A stretch of DNA of 64,000 nucleotides, from contig JAYSPV010000082.1 of assembly GCA_043721915.1 (NCBI GenBank), positions 12,616 through 76,615 of the forward strand. The letters run 5' to 3'. The translations under genes and the position numbers were made by a program. Each line of letters starts with the position of its first letter. Within the stretch, counting starts at the first letter, position 1. Origin of the DNA: UBA668 sp043721915. GTDB taxonomy: Bacteria; Actinomycetota; Acidimicrobiia; Acidimicrobiales; Ilumatobacteraceae. The notes under the pieces are model-generated. The model worked only from the letters and a program-made list of their open reading frames with translations. It made no database searches and was not told the origin of the DNA. Below are positions 1 through 8,591 of the stretch, in pieces.

Positions 1-254
1 TGCGCACCGGCGAAACGATCACTGCGACACCATCGGCACAGTCAGTGCGGTTCATCACCACCCGCACCGAGGCAGTGTGGAAGGCCGTCGAGCGCGCCTG
101 CGAGGCGAGCACCAACGAGGAGAATGCCTTCCAGCCCCGGGTCGGCCCACTGTGCAACTCGTGCGCGTTCAAGCCATGGTGTCCGGCCTTCGGCGGCGAT
201 CCCACGCTGGCGGCAGTCGAGGCACCGGCCCGCTTCCGCCCGGCCGCCGCATGA
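1..254 (+). CDS. PD-(D/E)XK (RecB-like) nuclease, C-terminal fragment
   Basis: The frame is open from the window edge to a TGA at 252-254, so only the last ~83 codons are present. The tail holds the cysteine cluster CNSCAFKPWCPAF, which resembles the C-terminal [4Fe-4S] cysteines of RecB/Cas4-type PD-(D/E)XK exonucleases. In that family the nuclease core with its acidic residues lies upstream, here outside the window. The stop overlaps the ATG of the PAP2 gene (ATGA), so the two are probably co-translated. A GTG at 45 is an internal valine codon, not a start, since coding sequence continues upstream. The family call rests only on the cysteine pattern and the position at the C-terminus. Confidence 0.6.
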   Translation, partial: RTGETITATPSAQSVRFITTRTEAVWKAVERACEASTNEENAFQPRVGPLCNSCAFKPWCPAFGGDPTLAAVEAPARFRPAAA

Positions 255-793
255 ACTGGCAGGAGTCGAAGGCGGTCGAATCGTTCGATGCCTGGGCTGA
301 CGCCCGCCTGGAACGGCTGCGCGGCAACAGGGTGGCCGATGTCGTGTTCACCACCGCCAGCGAGGTCGGCGACTTCAGCCTGATCTGGCACCTCGTCGGC
401 GCAGCGCGCGGCCTCACCTCGGATCATCGTGCCGACCAGGCGTTCATCTTCTCCGCGCTGATCGGCGCGGAGAGCCTGATCGTCAACCAAGGCATCAAGC
501 GGTTGTTCCGCCGCACCCGCCCCACCGAGGCCGGCGATGCGCGCTACCCGGTGCGCAAACCGTCCACCAGCAGCTTCCCCAGCGGCCATGCCTCGGCCGC
601 GTTCTTCGCCGCCACCGTCCTCACGTCGTTCAGCGGCGGCATCACCGCGCCCGTGTGGTTCTCCCTCGCCGGTGTCGTCGGCACCAGCCGTGCGTTCGTG
701 CGCATCCACCACCCCAGCGATGTCGTCGGGGGCGCGCTGGTTGGCCTGGCATTGGGTCAGGGCGCATTGGCACTGCTGCGGGCGGTTGGCTGA
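251..793 (+). CDS. PAP2-family membrane phosphatase
   Basis: The 180-residue protein has the three phosphatidic-acid-phosphatase type 2 motifs in order: KRLFRRTRP (motif C1), SFPSGHAS (C2) and SRAFVRIHHPSDVVGG (C3, with the catalytic His). Hydrophobic stretches between them fit a compact integral membrane enzyme that removes phosphate from lipid phosphates or polyprenyl pyrophosphates. The substrate cannot be told from sequence. The ATG at 251 overlaps the upstream nuclease stop and gives a standard N-terminus; longer in-frame extension upstream is antisense-like filler. It is followed after 18 bases by the WS/DGAT gene, which suggests a lipid-related context. Confidence 0.85.
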   Translation: MNWQESKAVESFDAWADARLERLRGNRVADVVFTTASEVGDFSLIWHLVGAARGLTSDHRADQAFIFSALIGAESLIVNQGIKRLFRRTRPTEAGDARYPVRKPSTSSFPSGHASAAFFAATVLTSFSGGITAPVWFSLAGVVGTSRAFVRIHHPSDVVGGALVGLALGQGALALLRAVG

Positions 794-811
794 TCACCTA
801 TCCTCACCGTC

Positions 812-2200
812 ATGGCTGACCTGCATTTCGACCGCAAGATGAGCGACGCGGAGGGGCTGATGTGGCGGCTGGAGAAGGATCCGCACCTCAGCAGCACCTT
901 CGCCAACGTCACCGTGCTCGACAGGTCACCGGACTTCGACGAGTTCTTGCGACGGATGGAGCGTGCCACGTACGCCGTGCCGCGGTTGCGTCAACGTGTG
1001 CAACCCATGCCTGCCAACCTGAGCGCACCGATGTGGGTCGACGACCCCAACTTCGATCTGCGCTACCACGTTCGCCACCTTGCGCTCCCCAAGCCGGGCA
1101 CGATGCGCCAACTGCTCGACCTGGCCAGTCTGATCGCCTGTGATGCCTTCGACCGGACACGCCCGCTGTGGCAGTTCACTGTGGTCGATGGCTTGCGCGG
1201 CGGCAAGAGTGCGTTGATCCAGAAGATGCACCACACGATCGTCGACGGCGAGGGCGGGGTGCAGCTGAGCCTGCAGTTCCTCGACTTCGAACGCGATGCA
1301 CCCGAGCCTGCACCGCTCGACCCGGATCTGATCGCTGCTGCCGCCGAGGCCGCAGAGGCCGAAGCCCCCAGCCCAGACCTGTGGCGTGATCTTCTCACCG
1401 GAAGCCTGCGCATGCCGCTGGGCCTGCTGAAACAGATCAAGGAGCTCCTCTCGGATCCGACGAGCATTCCCGATGCCGGGTCGGCAGCCGCCGACACCGT
1501 TCGCGGTGTGATGCAGCAGCTCGGCGACACACAGGCAGCGCATTCACCGCTGTGGACGAAGCGATCGCTGCATCGCCGGATGGAAACGCTGCGCGCGCCG
1601 TTCGGCGACACGCGGGCGGCCGCCAAGCGTCTCGGCGGCACCCTCAACACGGCGTTCCTCACCGCTGCCGCCGAGGCTGCGGGCCGGTACCACCGTCAGC
1701 TCGGGGCGCCGGTGGAGCTGCTGCGTTCGAGCATGGCCATCAGCACCCGCACGGAGACGTCCGGCGCCAACGCATTTTCACTCGCTCGGATGCTGGTACC
1801 AACAGGCGACATGCCGATCGGTGAGCGGTTCGCCGCCATCCAGGCCGCCACCGGCGCAGCGCGAGAGCAGTCGTCAACCGCCTCGTTGGAGACCCTGGCC
1901 GCTGTTGCGGCCACCTTGCCGACCAGCCTGATCACCCGGCTCGCGCGTCAGCAGGCCCACACGGTCGACTTCGCCACCAGCAACGTGCGCGGCTCATCAG
2001 TGCCGATGTTCGTGTCGGGCGCACAACTGCTGGAGAACTACGCCGTGGGTCCCCTCGGCGGCGTGGCGTTCAACCTGACGTTGTTGAGCTACAACCACAG
2101 CCTGGACATGGGCGTCAACATCGACACCGCTGCAGTGAGCGAACCCGAGTTCTTGCACGAGTGCCTCGCGCGGGCGTTCAAGGACCTTCTGGCCGCCTGA
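812..2200 (+). CDS. wax ester synthase/diacylglycerol acyltransferase (WS/DGAT)
   Basis: The 462-residue protein is full length for the bifunctional WS/DGAT family and has the active-site motif HHTIVDG at residues 140-146 (HHxxxDG). The N-terminus (LHFDRKMSDAEGLMWRLEKD) matches the family start, in which the acyl-CoA fold begins with a short D-x-x-F/L-W segment. Such enzymes esterify acyl-CoA with fatty alcohols or diacylglycerol to form storage wax esters or triacylglycerol, and actinobacteria commonly carry several. The DUF1298-like C-terminal half, including the conserved TSNVRGS segment, is present. ATG at 812 is the start, with no strong ribosome site visible. Confidence 0.93.
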   Translation: MADLHFDRKMSDAEGLMWRLEKDPHLSSTFANVTVLDRSPDFDEFLRRMERATYAVPRLRQRVQPMPANLSAPMWVDDPNFDLRYHVRHLALPKPGTMRQLLDLASLIACDAFDRTRPLWQFTVVDGLRGGKSALIQKMHHTIVDGEGGVQLSLQFLDFERDAPEPAPLDPDLIAAAAEAAEAEAPSPDLWRDLLTGSLRMPLGLLKQIKELLSDPTSIPDAGSAAADTVRGVMQQLGDTQAAHSPLWTKRSLHRRMETLRAPFGDTRAAAKRLGGTLNTAFLTAAAEAAGRYHRQLGAPVELLRSSMAISTRTETSGANAFSLARMLVPTGDMPIGERFAAIQAATGAAREQSSTASLETLAAVAATLPTSLITRLARQQAHTVDFATSNVRGSSVPMFVSGAQLLENYAVGPLGGVAFNLTLLSYNHSLDMGVNIDTAAVSEPEFLHECLARAFKDLLAA

Positions 2201-2206
2201 GCGGCC
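2191..2206. terminator. small GC hairpin between convergent genes
   Basis: GGCCGC-ctga-GCGGCC forms a 6-bp perfect stem with a 4-base loop that contains the WS/DGAT stop codon. It lies just before the convergent small gene ending at 2212. No T-run follows, so function as a terminator is only a guess. Confidence 0.3.
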
Positions 2207-2211
2207 GGTGT

Positions 2212-2397
2212 TCAGGCCAGCGGTGCGGCGGCCGCGTGAGCCGGCATCGTGAGCAAGGTGCGCACGTCGAGCAGCACGTCGGTGATCTCTCCGGACGACA
2301 CCAACTCGCGGCTCATCATCTGCGACAACGCCTTATCGATCACAGTCAAGGCCTCGTAGATGACGGCATCTGTGGTCTCTATCCCTGTCTGGGTCAC
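2212..2397 (-). CDS. small conserved-type hypothetical protein (61 aa)
   Basis: A GTG start at 2397 is preceded by GGAG seven bases upstream and opens a 61-residue protein. It is helical and amphipathic (DAVIYEALTVIDKALSQMM, then ITDVLLDVRTLL) and ends in an alanine-rich tail. It has no membrane segment and no recognised domain. The frame stays open far upstream, but that extension is low-complexity and lacks a ribosome site, so the short form is preferred. It converges on the WS/DGAT gene. Function is unknown. Confidence 0.6.
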   Translation of the reverse strand: MTQTGIETTDAVIYEALTVIDKALSQMMSRELVSSGEITDVLLDVRTLLTMPAHAAAAPLA

Positions 2398-2565
2398 TGT
2401 GCTTCTCCTTCGGCGGACTGGTGTCTCGCGAACGTATCTCGCGCGCGGTACTTCTGGTTGGCATGGTAGCGGCGTCGGTGTCGAACACTCGCCGCGCGCC
2501 GCTCGACACACCCCTCCCTCTCCACGATGTTCTGCGCCGCCTACGATCTGACCAATGGGTGGCCA

Positions 2566-2832
2566 ATGATCGACACCGCGACCCTGCAACGGCTTGGGCT
2601 CCGCGCCGGCGAAACCGTACGGTTCCGCAAGGGCGACGTCGGGCGATGGTTCGCCGGCAAGATGTCGGGCGTTGCCGTCGACGGCAGCATCACGATCTTC
2701 GACGCCAACGGCGCCGCACGCAGCCTGCGGCCCGAGCGAGTAGAGGTTCGTCGGCCCGGCGGGCGCGGTCGGCTGACCTGGCAAACGGTCAGCGATGTCG
2801 CGATCACCTGGGAGCAACTGCAGCTCTGGTGA
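2566..2832 (+). CDS. small hypothetical protein, SH3-like/beta-rich (88 aa)
   Basis: The protein reads MIDTATLQRLGLRAGETVRF at its start and continues as alternating short beta strands (VRFRKGD, GRWFAGKMSGV, GSITIFDANG), ending in a WEQLQLW tail. The pattern resembles a compact beta-barrel of unknown function found in actinobacteria. An upstream ATG at 2527 is in frame and would add 13 residues; ATG 2566 is preferred because the conserved-looking part starts there and no ribosome site precedes 2527. It stands alone between the small minus-strand gene and the conservon. Confidence 0.6.
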   Translation: MIDTATLQRLGLRAGETVRFRKGDVGRWFAGKMSGVAVDGSITIFDANGAARSLRPERVEVRRPGGRGRLTWQTVSDVAITWEQLQLW

Positions 2833-2875
2833 TCCGCCAACCATCCGAGTGGGAACGTGCACCCCGTCGCGCCGC

Positions 2876-2932
2876 TGCCACTCGGACAGGCCGGTGGCAC
2901 TCGGTTGGGCCGATGGCACTCGGTGGAGCCCG
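2876..2932. repeat. three tandem imperfect 19-bp repeats
   Basis: Three consecutive 19-base units start at 2876, 2895 and 2914, each beginning TGSCACTCGG. They fill the gap between the small gene ending at 2832 and the end of the cvnD-like gene at 2945. The third unit runs into a small stem, GAGCCC (2926-2931) with GGGCTC (2941-2946), that overlaps the cvnD stop. The stem could act as a terminator for the conservon. Confidence 0.55.
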
Positions 2933-2944
2933 AGTGAACGGGGC

Positions 2945-3547
2945 TCAGTTCGACTTGGCCTTTGCCAGTGCTCGTTGCAGCACCACGTCGAGCAGGCTGA
3001 GCACCGTCTCCTTGACGGCCGTTCGGCCGCGGGCGTCAGTGCTCACCACTGGTACGTGGGCGGGGATCGACAGCGCTTCGCGAACCTCGTCGACCGTGTG
3101 GAACAGCTGCCCACCGAAGCGGTTGACGGCGACCACGAAGGGCACGCTCCGGCTCTCGAAGTAGTCGAGGGCGGGGAACGAGTCCTCGATGCGGCGACTG
3201 TCGACGAGCACCACGGCGCCGAGCGCACCCTGGACCAGGTCGTTCCACATGAACCCGAATCGGTCCTGACCCGGCGTGCCGAACATGTACAGCACGATGG
3301 CGTCGTCGACGGCGACACGACCGAAGTCCATCGCAACCGTGGTGGTCGTCTTCGTGCTCACGTCGCCGCGATTGTCGACGCCGTCGCCGTAGCTGGTCAT
3401 CGCCGCCTCGGTGGTGAGCGGCTTGATGTCGGAGATCGCCCCGACGAAGGTCGTCTTGCCGGCGCCGAAGCCGCCGGCAATCACGATCTTCACCGGGATC
3501 GGGCCCGTCGAATACGGCCGTGTACTGGTTTCAGAGACTGCGGACAC
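2945..3547 (-). CDS. cvnD: conservon GTPase (CvnD-like, MglA-type small GTPase)
   Basis: The 200-residue protein has a P-loop GGFGAGKTT at residues 25-33, a switch segment ending DFGRV, a G3-like FGTPGQDRF, and a G4-like AVNRFGGQ. These are the hallmarks of the small GTPases (cd00882/DUF-type ATP/GTP-binding) that form the fourth gene of actinobacterial conservons. In Streptomyces CvnD is the G-protein partner of the CvnA kinase-like sensor on the membrane. It is the last gene of the minus-strand operon and its start overlaps the end of the DUF742 gene by 17 bases, so it is translationally coupled. Confidence 0.92.
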   Translation of the reverse strand: MSAVSETSTRPYSTGPIPVKIVIAGGFGAGKTTFVGAISDIKPLTTEAAMTSYGDGVDNRGDVSTKTTTTVAMDFGRVAVDDAIVLYMFGTPGQDRFGFMWNDLVQGALGAVVLVDSRRIEDSFPALDYFESRSVPFVVAVNRFGGQLFHTVDEVREALSIPAHVPVVSTDARGRTAVKETVLSLLDVVLQRALAKAKSN

Positions 3548-3974
3548 CGGCGATCAACCTCGTGATCAGGAGCACGTCGTCAGCAACGTACGCGCTCGGT
3601 TGGAATGATTCCAGCATCCCTTCGGACACCAGGTCGGCCGCGACGACTCGCACGACCCCGATCGGCACCGTCAGGCGAGCGGAGAGCTCCGCCACCGAGA
3701 GGGCGTCGGTCTGACACAGCCGCAGGATCTCGGCGCGTTCGAACTTCAGCGCGGTCAGCGCTTCACGACCGCCGCCGGTGGCCTGCAACATGGTTTCGAA
3801 CTCCAGCGGGCCGGCAGCATGCGCGCGGCCTCCGGTCATCGCGTAAGCACGAACACCCGACGCAGCCGCCGAGTGGTCCTCCTCCACCGACGCAAGCTGC
3901 CCGGGCCGCTTCCTGTCGAGGAAGGGTCGCACCATCTGGGAGTGCGGATCAACCGCACCGACCGGTTCCATCAC
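3531..3974 (-). CDS. cvnC: conservon DUF742 protein (CvnC-like)
   Basis: The 147-residue protein has a DUF742 winged-helix-like core in its second half (ERAEILRLCQTDALSVAELS, then VPIGVVRVVAADLVSEGMLE), as in the third gene of conservons. The N-terminal ~70 residues are variable and begin with the family-typical VRPF(L) segment near residue 15. The role is thought to be scaffolding with CvnB and CvnD in a membrane-associated complex. Its ATG overlaps the CvnB stop (ATGA), and its 3' end overlaps cvnD. Confidence 0.9.
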   Translation of the reverse strand: MMEPVGAVDPHSQMVRPFLDRKRPGQLASVEEDHSAAASGVRAYAMTGGRAHAAGPLEFETMLQATGGGREALTALKFERAEILRLCQTDALSVAELSARLTVPIGVVRVVAADLVSEGMLESFQPSAYVADDVLLITRLIAGVRSL

Positions 3975-4393
3975 ACCGTGACCAACGAGTTCTTCAACTC
4001 GGTGATCAAGGTCGGCGTGAGTTGCGAGCCCACGCGCTCCACCAGCAGCGTGATCTCGAAGCCGACGAGGCCGAGGTCACAGTCGCGGGATGTGACGATG
4101 CCGAGTGTCGAGCCGCCGGAGATCGCGCTGACGAACAGGTACGCACTCTGCATCTCGACGAGTACCTGCATCACCTGGCCCTTGACCAACTCGTTGGCTG
4201 CGCCGTGGGCCAGGGCACGGATGCCGGTGATGATTGCGGCCATCTTGTCGGCGGACGCGCGTTCCAATTGCGAGCTGATCGCGATCAGTAGCCCGTCCGA
4301 CGAGACGGCCACTGCCTGGTCCACACCCGGTGTGCTGCGTACGAAGTTGGCCATCAGCCAGTTGACGTTGTTTGCCTTCTCTGAGAGAGCCAT
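3971..4393 (-). CDS. cvnB: roadblock/LC7 protein (CvnB-like)
   Basis: The 140-residue protein is a single roadblock/LC7 domain: NVNWLMANFVRSTPGVDQAV, then SSDGLLIAISSQL, with a central helix and a terminal beta strand pair. In conservons the roadblock protein is the second gene and is thought to act on the neighbouring GTPase, as MglB acts on MglA. It begins 29 bases after the CvnA stop and overlaps the DUF742 gene by 4 bases. Gene order and domain type together make this a confident call. Confidence 0.92.
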   Translation of the reverse strand: MALSEKANNVNWLMANFVRSTPGVDQAVAVSSDGLLIAISSQLERASADKMAAIITGIRALAHGAANELVKGQVMQVLVEMQSAYLFVSAISGGSTLGIVTSRDCDLGLVGFEITLLVERVGSQLTPTLITELKNSLVTV

Positions 4394-4422
4394 TGTCTTC
4401 CTCTTCTCCTGCGTCAGAGCGT

Positions 4423-6417
4423 TCAGCTGTCACCGTGGCGCTGGCGACCGAGGTCGACACCGCGCTGCAGGCTGGCGAGTGTGCTGCGCACTTCTTCTGC
4501 TGGGCGTGGCGCTGCGGCCTCCACCTGCATCGAGCCGAGCTCGGGCATCTGCGCACCACGGACACGGCGGGTGAGGCCGGATTGTGTGGTCAGCGGCTCG
4601 AGCGTCGGCAGGCCACCCGCAGGAGCCACCGCACCGGTGGACGCAGCCATCGGCGACGCCGGCATCATCGGTGTCAGCTGAGCAGGGACACCCGGCATGG
4701 GTGACTTCATGCTCGTCCACATCGCGTCGTCGCTCATCGCGGCGGGTGCGCGTTCCAGCAGCGGCGTGGCGCCGGCGGTCGACACCGACAACGGCTCGGA
4801 CAAGCGCCCGCTCACCGCGGGCACGTCCACCAGCTGACCGCCGCTGCCCGGAGCCGCAACGGCCTCCAGGATCGACTTCGGCAGGCGCACGATCGCTGTC
4901 ACACCCGTGCCACCAGGAGTGGTGGTGAGCATCACCTTGATGTCATGACGGGCTGCGAGCCTGGCGACCACCTGGAACCCGAGCATCTTGTTGCTCTCAC
5001 GGTCGAACGACGACACCTGGTTGAGGCGACGGTTGGCGTCGGCGAGCTCGTCAGCCGTCATACCCAGGCCGTAGTCGAAGATTGCCAGCTGGTGGCCGTC
5101 GGGTACCGCACGACCAACGACGGTCACTGCGCTCGTGGGCGGCGAGAAGCTGGTCGCGTTCTCCATCAACTCGGCGAGCAGGTGGGCGACCTCGCTGGCG
5201 ACCTGGCCCTGCACACCGATGTCGCCGAGGTCGGCGAGCTCGACCTGGCCGTAGTTCTCCACTTCGGAGAGTGCAGCACGCACGACATCGCCGATGGCGA
5301 CGACGGGTGCCCACAAGCGGGTCGGCTCGGCGCCGGCCAGCACGAGCAGCGACTGGGCATTTCGTCGCATGCGGGTGGTGAGGTGGTCGAGGCGGAACAG
5401 GTTGTCGAGTGCTTCCGGGTCGCGCTCGCCCTGCTCCAAGGTGGAGATGAAGCCGAGCGTACGACCGAGGAGGTTCTGGTTCCGGCGAGCGATGTTGACC
5501 AGGTTCTCGGACACGATGCGGCGGGCGATGGCCTGCTCGGCAGCGAGGTCCACGGCCGCGTCCTGTACGGAGTTGAACGATGCGCCGAGGTCGGCGAGCT
5601 CGTCGCGGCTTCCCACGTCGAACGTTGCGAGGTGCGGCACCGGGGCATCCGCCGGAAGGTCCTGCACCGCCTGCACGACGTCGGGAAGATCCTTGTTCGC
5701 CACCGACTTGGCCTGCTCTGCGAGCCGCCGGATCGGGCGGACGATCGAGCGGCGCACGAGGAACGACAGCAACAGCGTGAGGACCAGCAGGCCCAAGGTG
5801 GCAGCGCCGGCGAAAAGGATCACCTGGCCCACATAGGTGTCGGTGCTCTCCTCTCGACTGACCACTTCGGCTTCCGACCAGTCGAGCGCACGATCGACGC
5901 CGGTCTGCTGCAGGTTGTAGCGCCACTCCATCGAACGGATCACGCCCAGCACCTGCTGGGCGTCGCCGCTCTCGACCGCCGGCCTCAATTCGTCGTTCAC
6001 TTGCTGGAAGAACTTGGTGCCGACGTTGCCACCCATCTCGTTGAGGCGAATGTCGACTCGCTCGTCGAGACCCTGTTGCGACCAGAACGCGATCGACTGC
6101 TCGAACCGGAGCTGCGCATCGTCGATGATTGCAAAGGTGCTACCGATCGCAGCGAGGCCGTCAGCCGTGAACCCGTCAGGCGAGGCGGCGAGCACACCGA
6201 TGTGATTCACCTGAGCCCACGCCTCGAGCAGGCTGGCAGGAGGTGGCAGCACGTCGGCACGCAGGTCCTGCGCCTGCTTCAGTGCCTTGTACTCGTCGCC
6301 GCGCACACTGGAGCGCTGCAGAGCAACGTACCCCAGCGCGGCGAACGCAATCAGCGCCAGCAGTGGTACGGCAATGAGCATGTTCACTCTGCCGCCGATC
6401 TTGAGTCGTCGTAGCAT
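4423..6417 (-). CDS. cvnA: conservon sensor histidine kinase-like protein (CvnA-like)
   Basis: The 664-residue protein starts at ATG 6417, with GAAGGGG about eight bases upstream. It has an N-terminal membrane helix (residues ~14-35), an extracytoplasmic helical sensor region, a second helix near residue 220, a HAMP linker (RRSIVRPIRRLAEQ), a dimerisation-like helix pair with LDHLTTRMRRN, and an ATP-binding domain with N-box ELMENATSFSPP and G-box DYGLGMT. A proline/alanine-rich tail of ~120 residues follows. This is the first conservon gene; CvnA proteins bind ATP but a classical phospho-acceptor is uncertain. The open frame continues upstream to 7668, but that part is antisense to the divergent gene and is rejected. 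Confidence 0.92.
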   Translation of the reverse strand: MLRRLKIGGRVNMLIAVPLLALIAFAALGYVALQRSSVRGDEYKALKQAQDLRADVLPPPASLLEAWAQVNHIGVLAASPDGFTADGLAAIGSTFAIIDDAQLRFEQSIAFWSQQGLDERVDIRLNEMGGNVGTKFFQQVNDELRPAVESGDAQQVLGVIRSMEWRYNLQQTGVDRALDWSEAEVVSREESTDTYVGQVILFAGAATLGLLVLTLLLSFLVRRSIVRPIRRLAEQAKSVANKDLPDVVQAVQDLPADAPVPHLATFDVGSRDELADLGASFNSVQDAAVDLAAEQAIARRIVSENLVNIARRNQNLLGRTLGFISTLEQGERDPEALDNLFRLDHLTTRMRRNAQSLLVLAGAEPTRLWAPVVAIGDVVRAALSEVENYGQVELADLGDIGVQGQVASEVAHLLAELMENATSFSPPTSAVTVVGRAVPDGHQLAIFDYGLGMTADELADANRRLNQVSSFDRESNKMLGFQVVARLAARHDIKVMLTTTPGGTGVTAIVRLPKSILEAVAAPGSGGQLVDVPAVSGRLSEPLSVSTAGATPLLERAPAAMSDDAMWTSMKSPMPGVPAQLTPMMPASPMAASTGAVAPAGGLPTLEPLTTQSGLTRRVRGAQMPELGSMQVEAAAPRPAEEVRSTLASLQRGVDLGRQRHGDS

Positions 6418-6601
6418 CGACCCGCCCCTTCCGTTCTGTGAACGAGGTCTCCCTACCCCGACCGGTTCCGGCTGCCTGGAACCTTGGCGACGGTTCATCG
6501 GTCCCGTCCGTGGGGAACTTGAGAGTTCCTTGGCAATTTCCTCAAGCTGCCCGCTTGATCGGCCGAAACCTCCGTGACGGATTGGAACGGGAGGTCTCTC
6601 A

Positions 6602-7918
6602 ATGGTGCGTAGCCAACTCAACTCATACAGCGGTGGTGACCCGATCTGGGGCTTTGTGACCCTCATCGGCAACGAACGCTTCACGGGCGAAGCCGTGGTG
6701 GGCATCGACCCGCGGGTTCGACTGTTCGCCGTGGACGGCAGCGTGTACTTCGCCGAACGCGAGGGCGATGCACCGATCAGCACCCGTCTGGTGAACTGCG
6801 GTGCGATCACGACCACACAACTGGAGCATGGCTCGGTGCGCATCGGCGACACCACCTCTCTCGCCCGTCTGTTCCAACGCGAGCCGGGAATCGATCGCGA
6901 TGCCGTCGAGTTGACCATCTCAACCGCAACCGAGGCATTGATGGAGTCGGTCGCCAACAAGGCAGTCGGAATGCCCGAGGTGTTCCCCCTGCGCCACCAC
7001 GCTTCGGGTATCCACCATTGGCTCCGAGTCTCCGCCGGGGCACCGACACCTGTCGCATTGCCTACGGCCGTGCCTGCCGCAGCGACATCACCCACCACGG
7101 TCGAGGACCCGGCGCCGGAGCCAGCGTTGGTGCCTGTGGCGCAGCCCAGCTCGCAGCCACGGGTCACAGCGTTGACGTCGCTCGAGCCCGACTTCGGTTC
7201 CGAGACGGGTTCGCAGACGCAGACGCCCCACCCTGTCGCGGACGAAGTCGAGGCGAACGTCGCGACGGAAGTCGTCGCAGAAGTCGTGGCCGACGCGACG
7301 GTTACAGCCATCACGCCTTCATTCGACCCGTTTGCGGAGCCGGCCGGCAGCGACGACTTGTTGCCGGCCCTCACATCCTGGGCCGTCGCACAGGACGTGC
7401 CGGCGGCCGCAGAAGCAGCAACTGCAGACGATCTCCTCGCGGAACCGGTCGCCACCGCTCCGATCTCGGGCGCACTGCCGATGCTCACCACGTTCAGCAA
7501 CATGGCACAGGGCAGGGCCATACACGTACCGAGTGTTGACACTGACGCCATTGAGGCCCAGCCGGCGGCGCCCTCCTCGATGCCGTCCCTCGGCTCGCTG
7601 ACGCTACCGGTGCCGTTGCACGACGTGGCAGTGACTCCGGCACCTGCGGCCGCCGCACAGACCACCAACCTCTACGAACCGACGCCAGCGCCCGCCGGCT
7701 TGCCCAAGCTCGCTACCGCGACGATCTCGATGGACGACTTCTCCAACTCTGGCAGCGCCGGAGCATGGACAGGCCCCGGCCAGAGCGGCACGGCAGTCGG
7801 CATCTGGGAGATGGTCGACGACCTGATCGACGACGGCCGCAAGGGCGAGCAGGAACTGGTGGGCAGCGGCGGCGGCGAGAAGCGCGGCCGCGGATGGTTG
7901 CGTGGGCGCAAGGGCTGA
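6602..7918 (+). CDS. DUF4388/PATAN-like protein with long Ala/Pro-rich tail
   Basis: The 438-residue protein starts at ATG 6602 behind a GGGAGG ribosome site. Residues ~10-135 resemble DUF4388 (PATAN) domains: WGFVTLIGNERFTGEAVV, then LFAVDGSVYFAEREGD and a helical end. Such domains are usually linked to two-component or GTPase signalling. Residues ~145-410 are low-complexity Ala/Pro/Thr/Val sequence, probably disordered, and the C-terminus is an Arg/Gly-rich basic patch (GGGEKRGRGWLRGRKG). It is divergent from the conservon across 184 bases and is followed seven bases later by a coiled-coil gene. The PATAN assignment is by pattern and is not certain. Confidence 0.65.
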   Translation: MVRSQLNSYSGGDPIWGFVTLIGNERFTGEAVVGIDPRVRLFAVDGSVYFAEREGDAPISTRLVNCGAITTTQLEHGSVRIGDTTSLARLFQREPGIDRDAVELTISTATEALMESVANKAVGMPEVFPLRHHASGIHHWLRVSAGAPTPVALPTAVPAAATSPTTVEDPAPEPALVPVAQPSSQPRVTALTSLEPDFGSETGSQTQTPHPVADEVEANVATEVVAEVVADATVTAITPSFDPFAEPAGSDDLLPALTSWAVAQDVPAAAEAATADDLLAEPVATAPISGALPMLTTFSNMAQGRAIHVPSVDTDAIEAQPAAPSSMPSLGSLTLPVPLHDVAVTPAPAAAAQTTNLYEPTPAPAGLPKLATATISMDDFSNSGSAGAWTGPGQSGTAVGIWEMVDDLIDDGRKGEQELVGSGGGEKRGRGWLRGRKG

Positions 7919-7924
7919 CCGCCG

Positions 7925-8542
7925 ATGACCGAGCCGTCGATGGACGACAAGATCGAACGCGTCGTCCACTCAGTTCTCGCTGCTGTCGATGCGCGGCTCG
8001 CCAAGGTCCGACACGAGGTGGAGCGATTGGCCCAGCACGTCGCGCAACGCGATGCGGAACTCTCGCGTCAACTCGCCGAGTTCGATCAACGAATCGAGCG
8101 ACACGCGAGCGACCCGCGTATGCAACCAACCGGCACCGACCCGTTGGCAGCACGGATGGAACAGGCCACGCAGGTGTTGTTGGAGCGCATCGAGGCGATG
8201 CATCAGCGCACGACGATCGCGACCAACGAACGATTCGCCAACGTGCACGCGACGATCGACCAACTCCGCGAAGGCCACCTCGCGGGCGTCGCAGTCCCTC
8301 AACCATTGCCGGGTCTCGAGGCGATGAGCGCCCCATTGCGCCTCGGCCCGATCACTGCGCAGCAGTTGGCAGTGGCGCCAGCGGCGTCGGTCCTCAGCCC
8401 GACCCGCGAGTCGCCCGTCGCTCCAGCGGAAGAGACCCCCGCGGCGCGCGATCCGCACAGCGAGACGATCGACCTCGGGCGTCTCGCGGACCTCCTGTCG
8501 GAACGCTTGGGCCACTTCGACCTACCGACGCAGCCCGGCTGA
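7925..8542 (+). CDS. coiled-coil hypothetical protein (205 aa)
   Basis: Residues ~5-60 (e.g. VLAAVDARLAKVRHEVERLA) and ~75-120 have strong heptad-like patterns typical of a parallel coiled coil. A proline-rich linker follows, then a short amphipathic C-terminal helix, IDLGRLADLLSERLGHFDL. It has no membrane segment or enzyme motif. It begins seven bases after the DUF4388-like gene, so the two are very probably co-transcribed and may interact through the helices. No family was recognised. Confidence 0.7.
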   Translation: MTEPSMDDKIERVVHSVLAAVDARLAKVRHEVERLAQHVAQRDAELSRQLAEFDQRIERHASDPRMQPTGTDPLAARMEQATQVLLERIEAMHQRTTIATNERFANVHATIDQLREGHLAGVAVPQPLPGLEAMSAPLRLGPITAQQLAVAPAASVLSPTRESPVAPAEETPAARDPHSETIDLGRLADLLSERLGHFDLPTQPG

Positions 8543-8591
8543 CGATGCGACGTCGCGCACGGTAGGAGCGCGGCCGAGCCTGCTGATTACC

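Noticed and set aside
4945..6414. A 489-codon open frame on the plus strand opposite the sensor gene.
   Set aside because: It is the shadow of the minus-strand conservon kinase and shows no domain or start signal.
6418..7668. The conservon sensor frame stays open for 417 codons upstream of ATG 6417.
   Set aside because: It is antisense to the DUF4388-like gene, lacks a ribosome site and does not look like a protein; the GC-rich third codon positions explain it.
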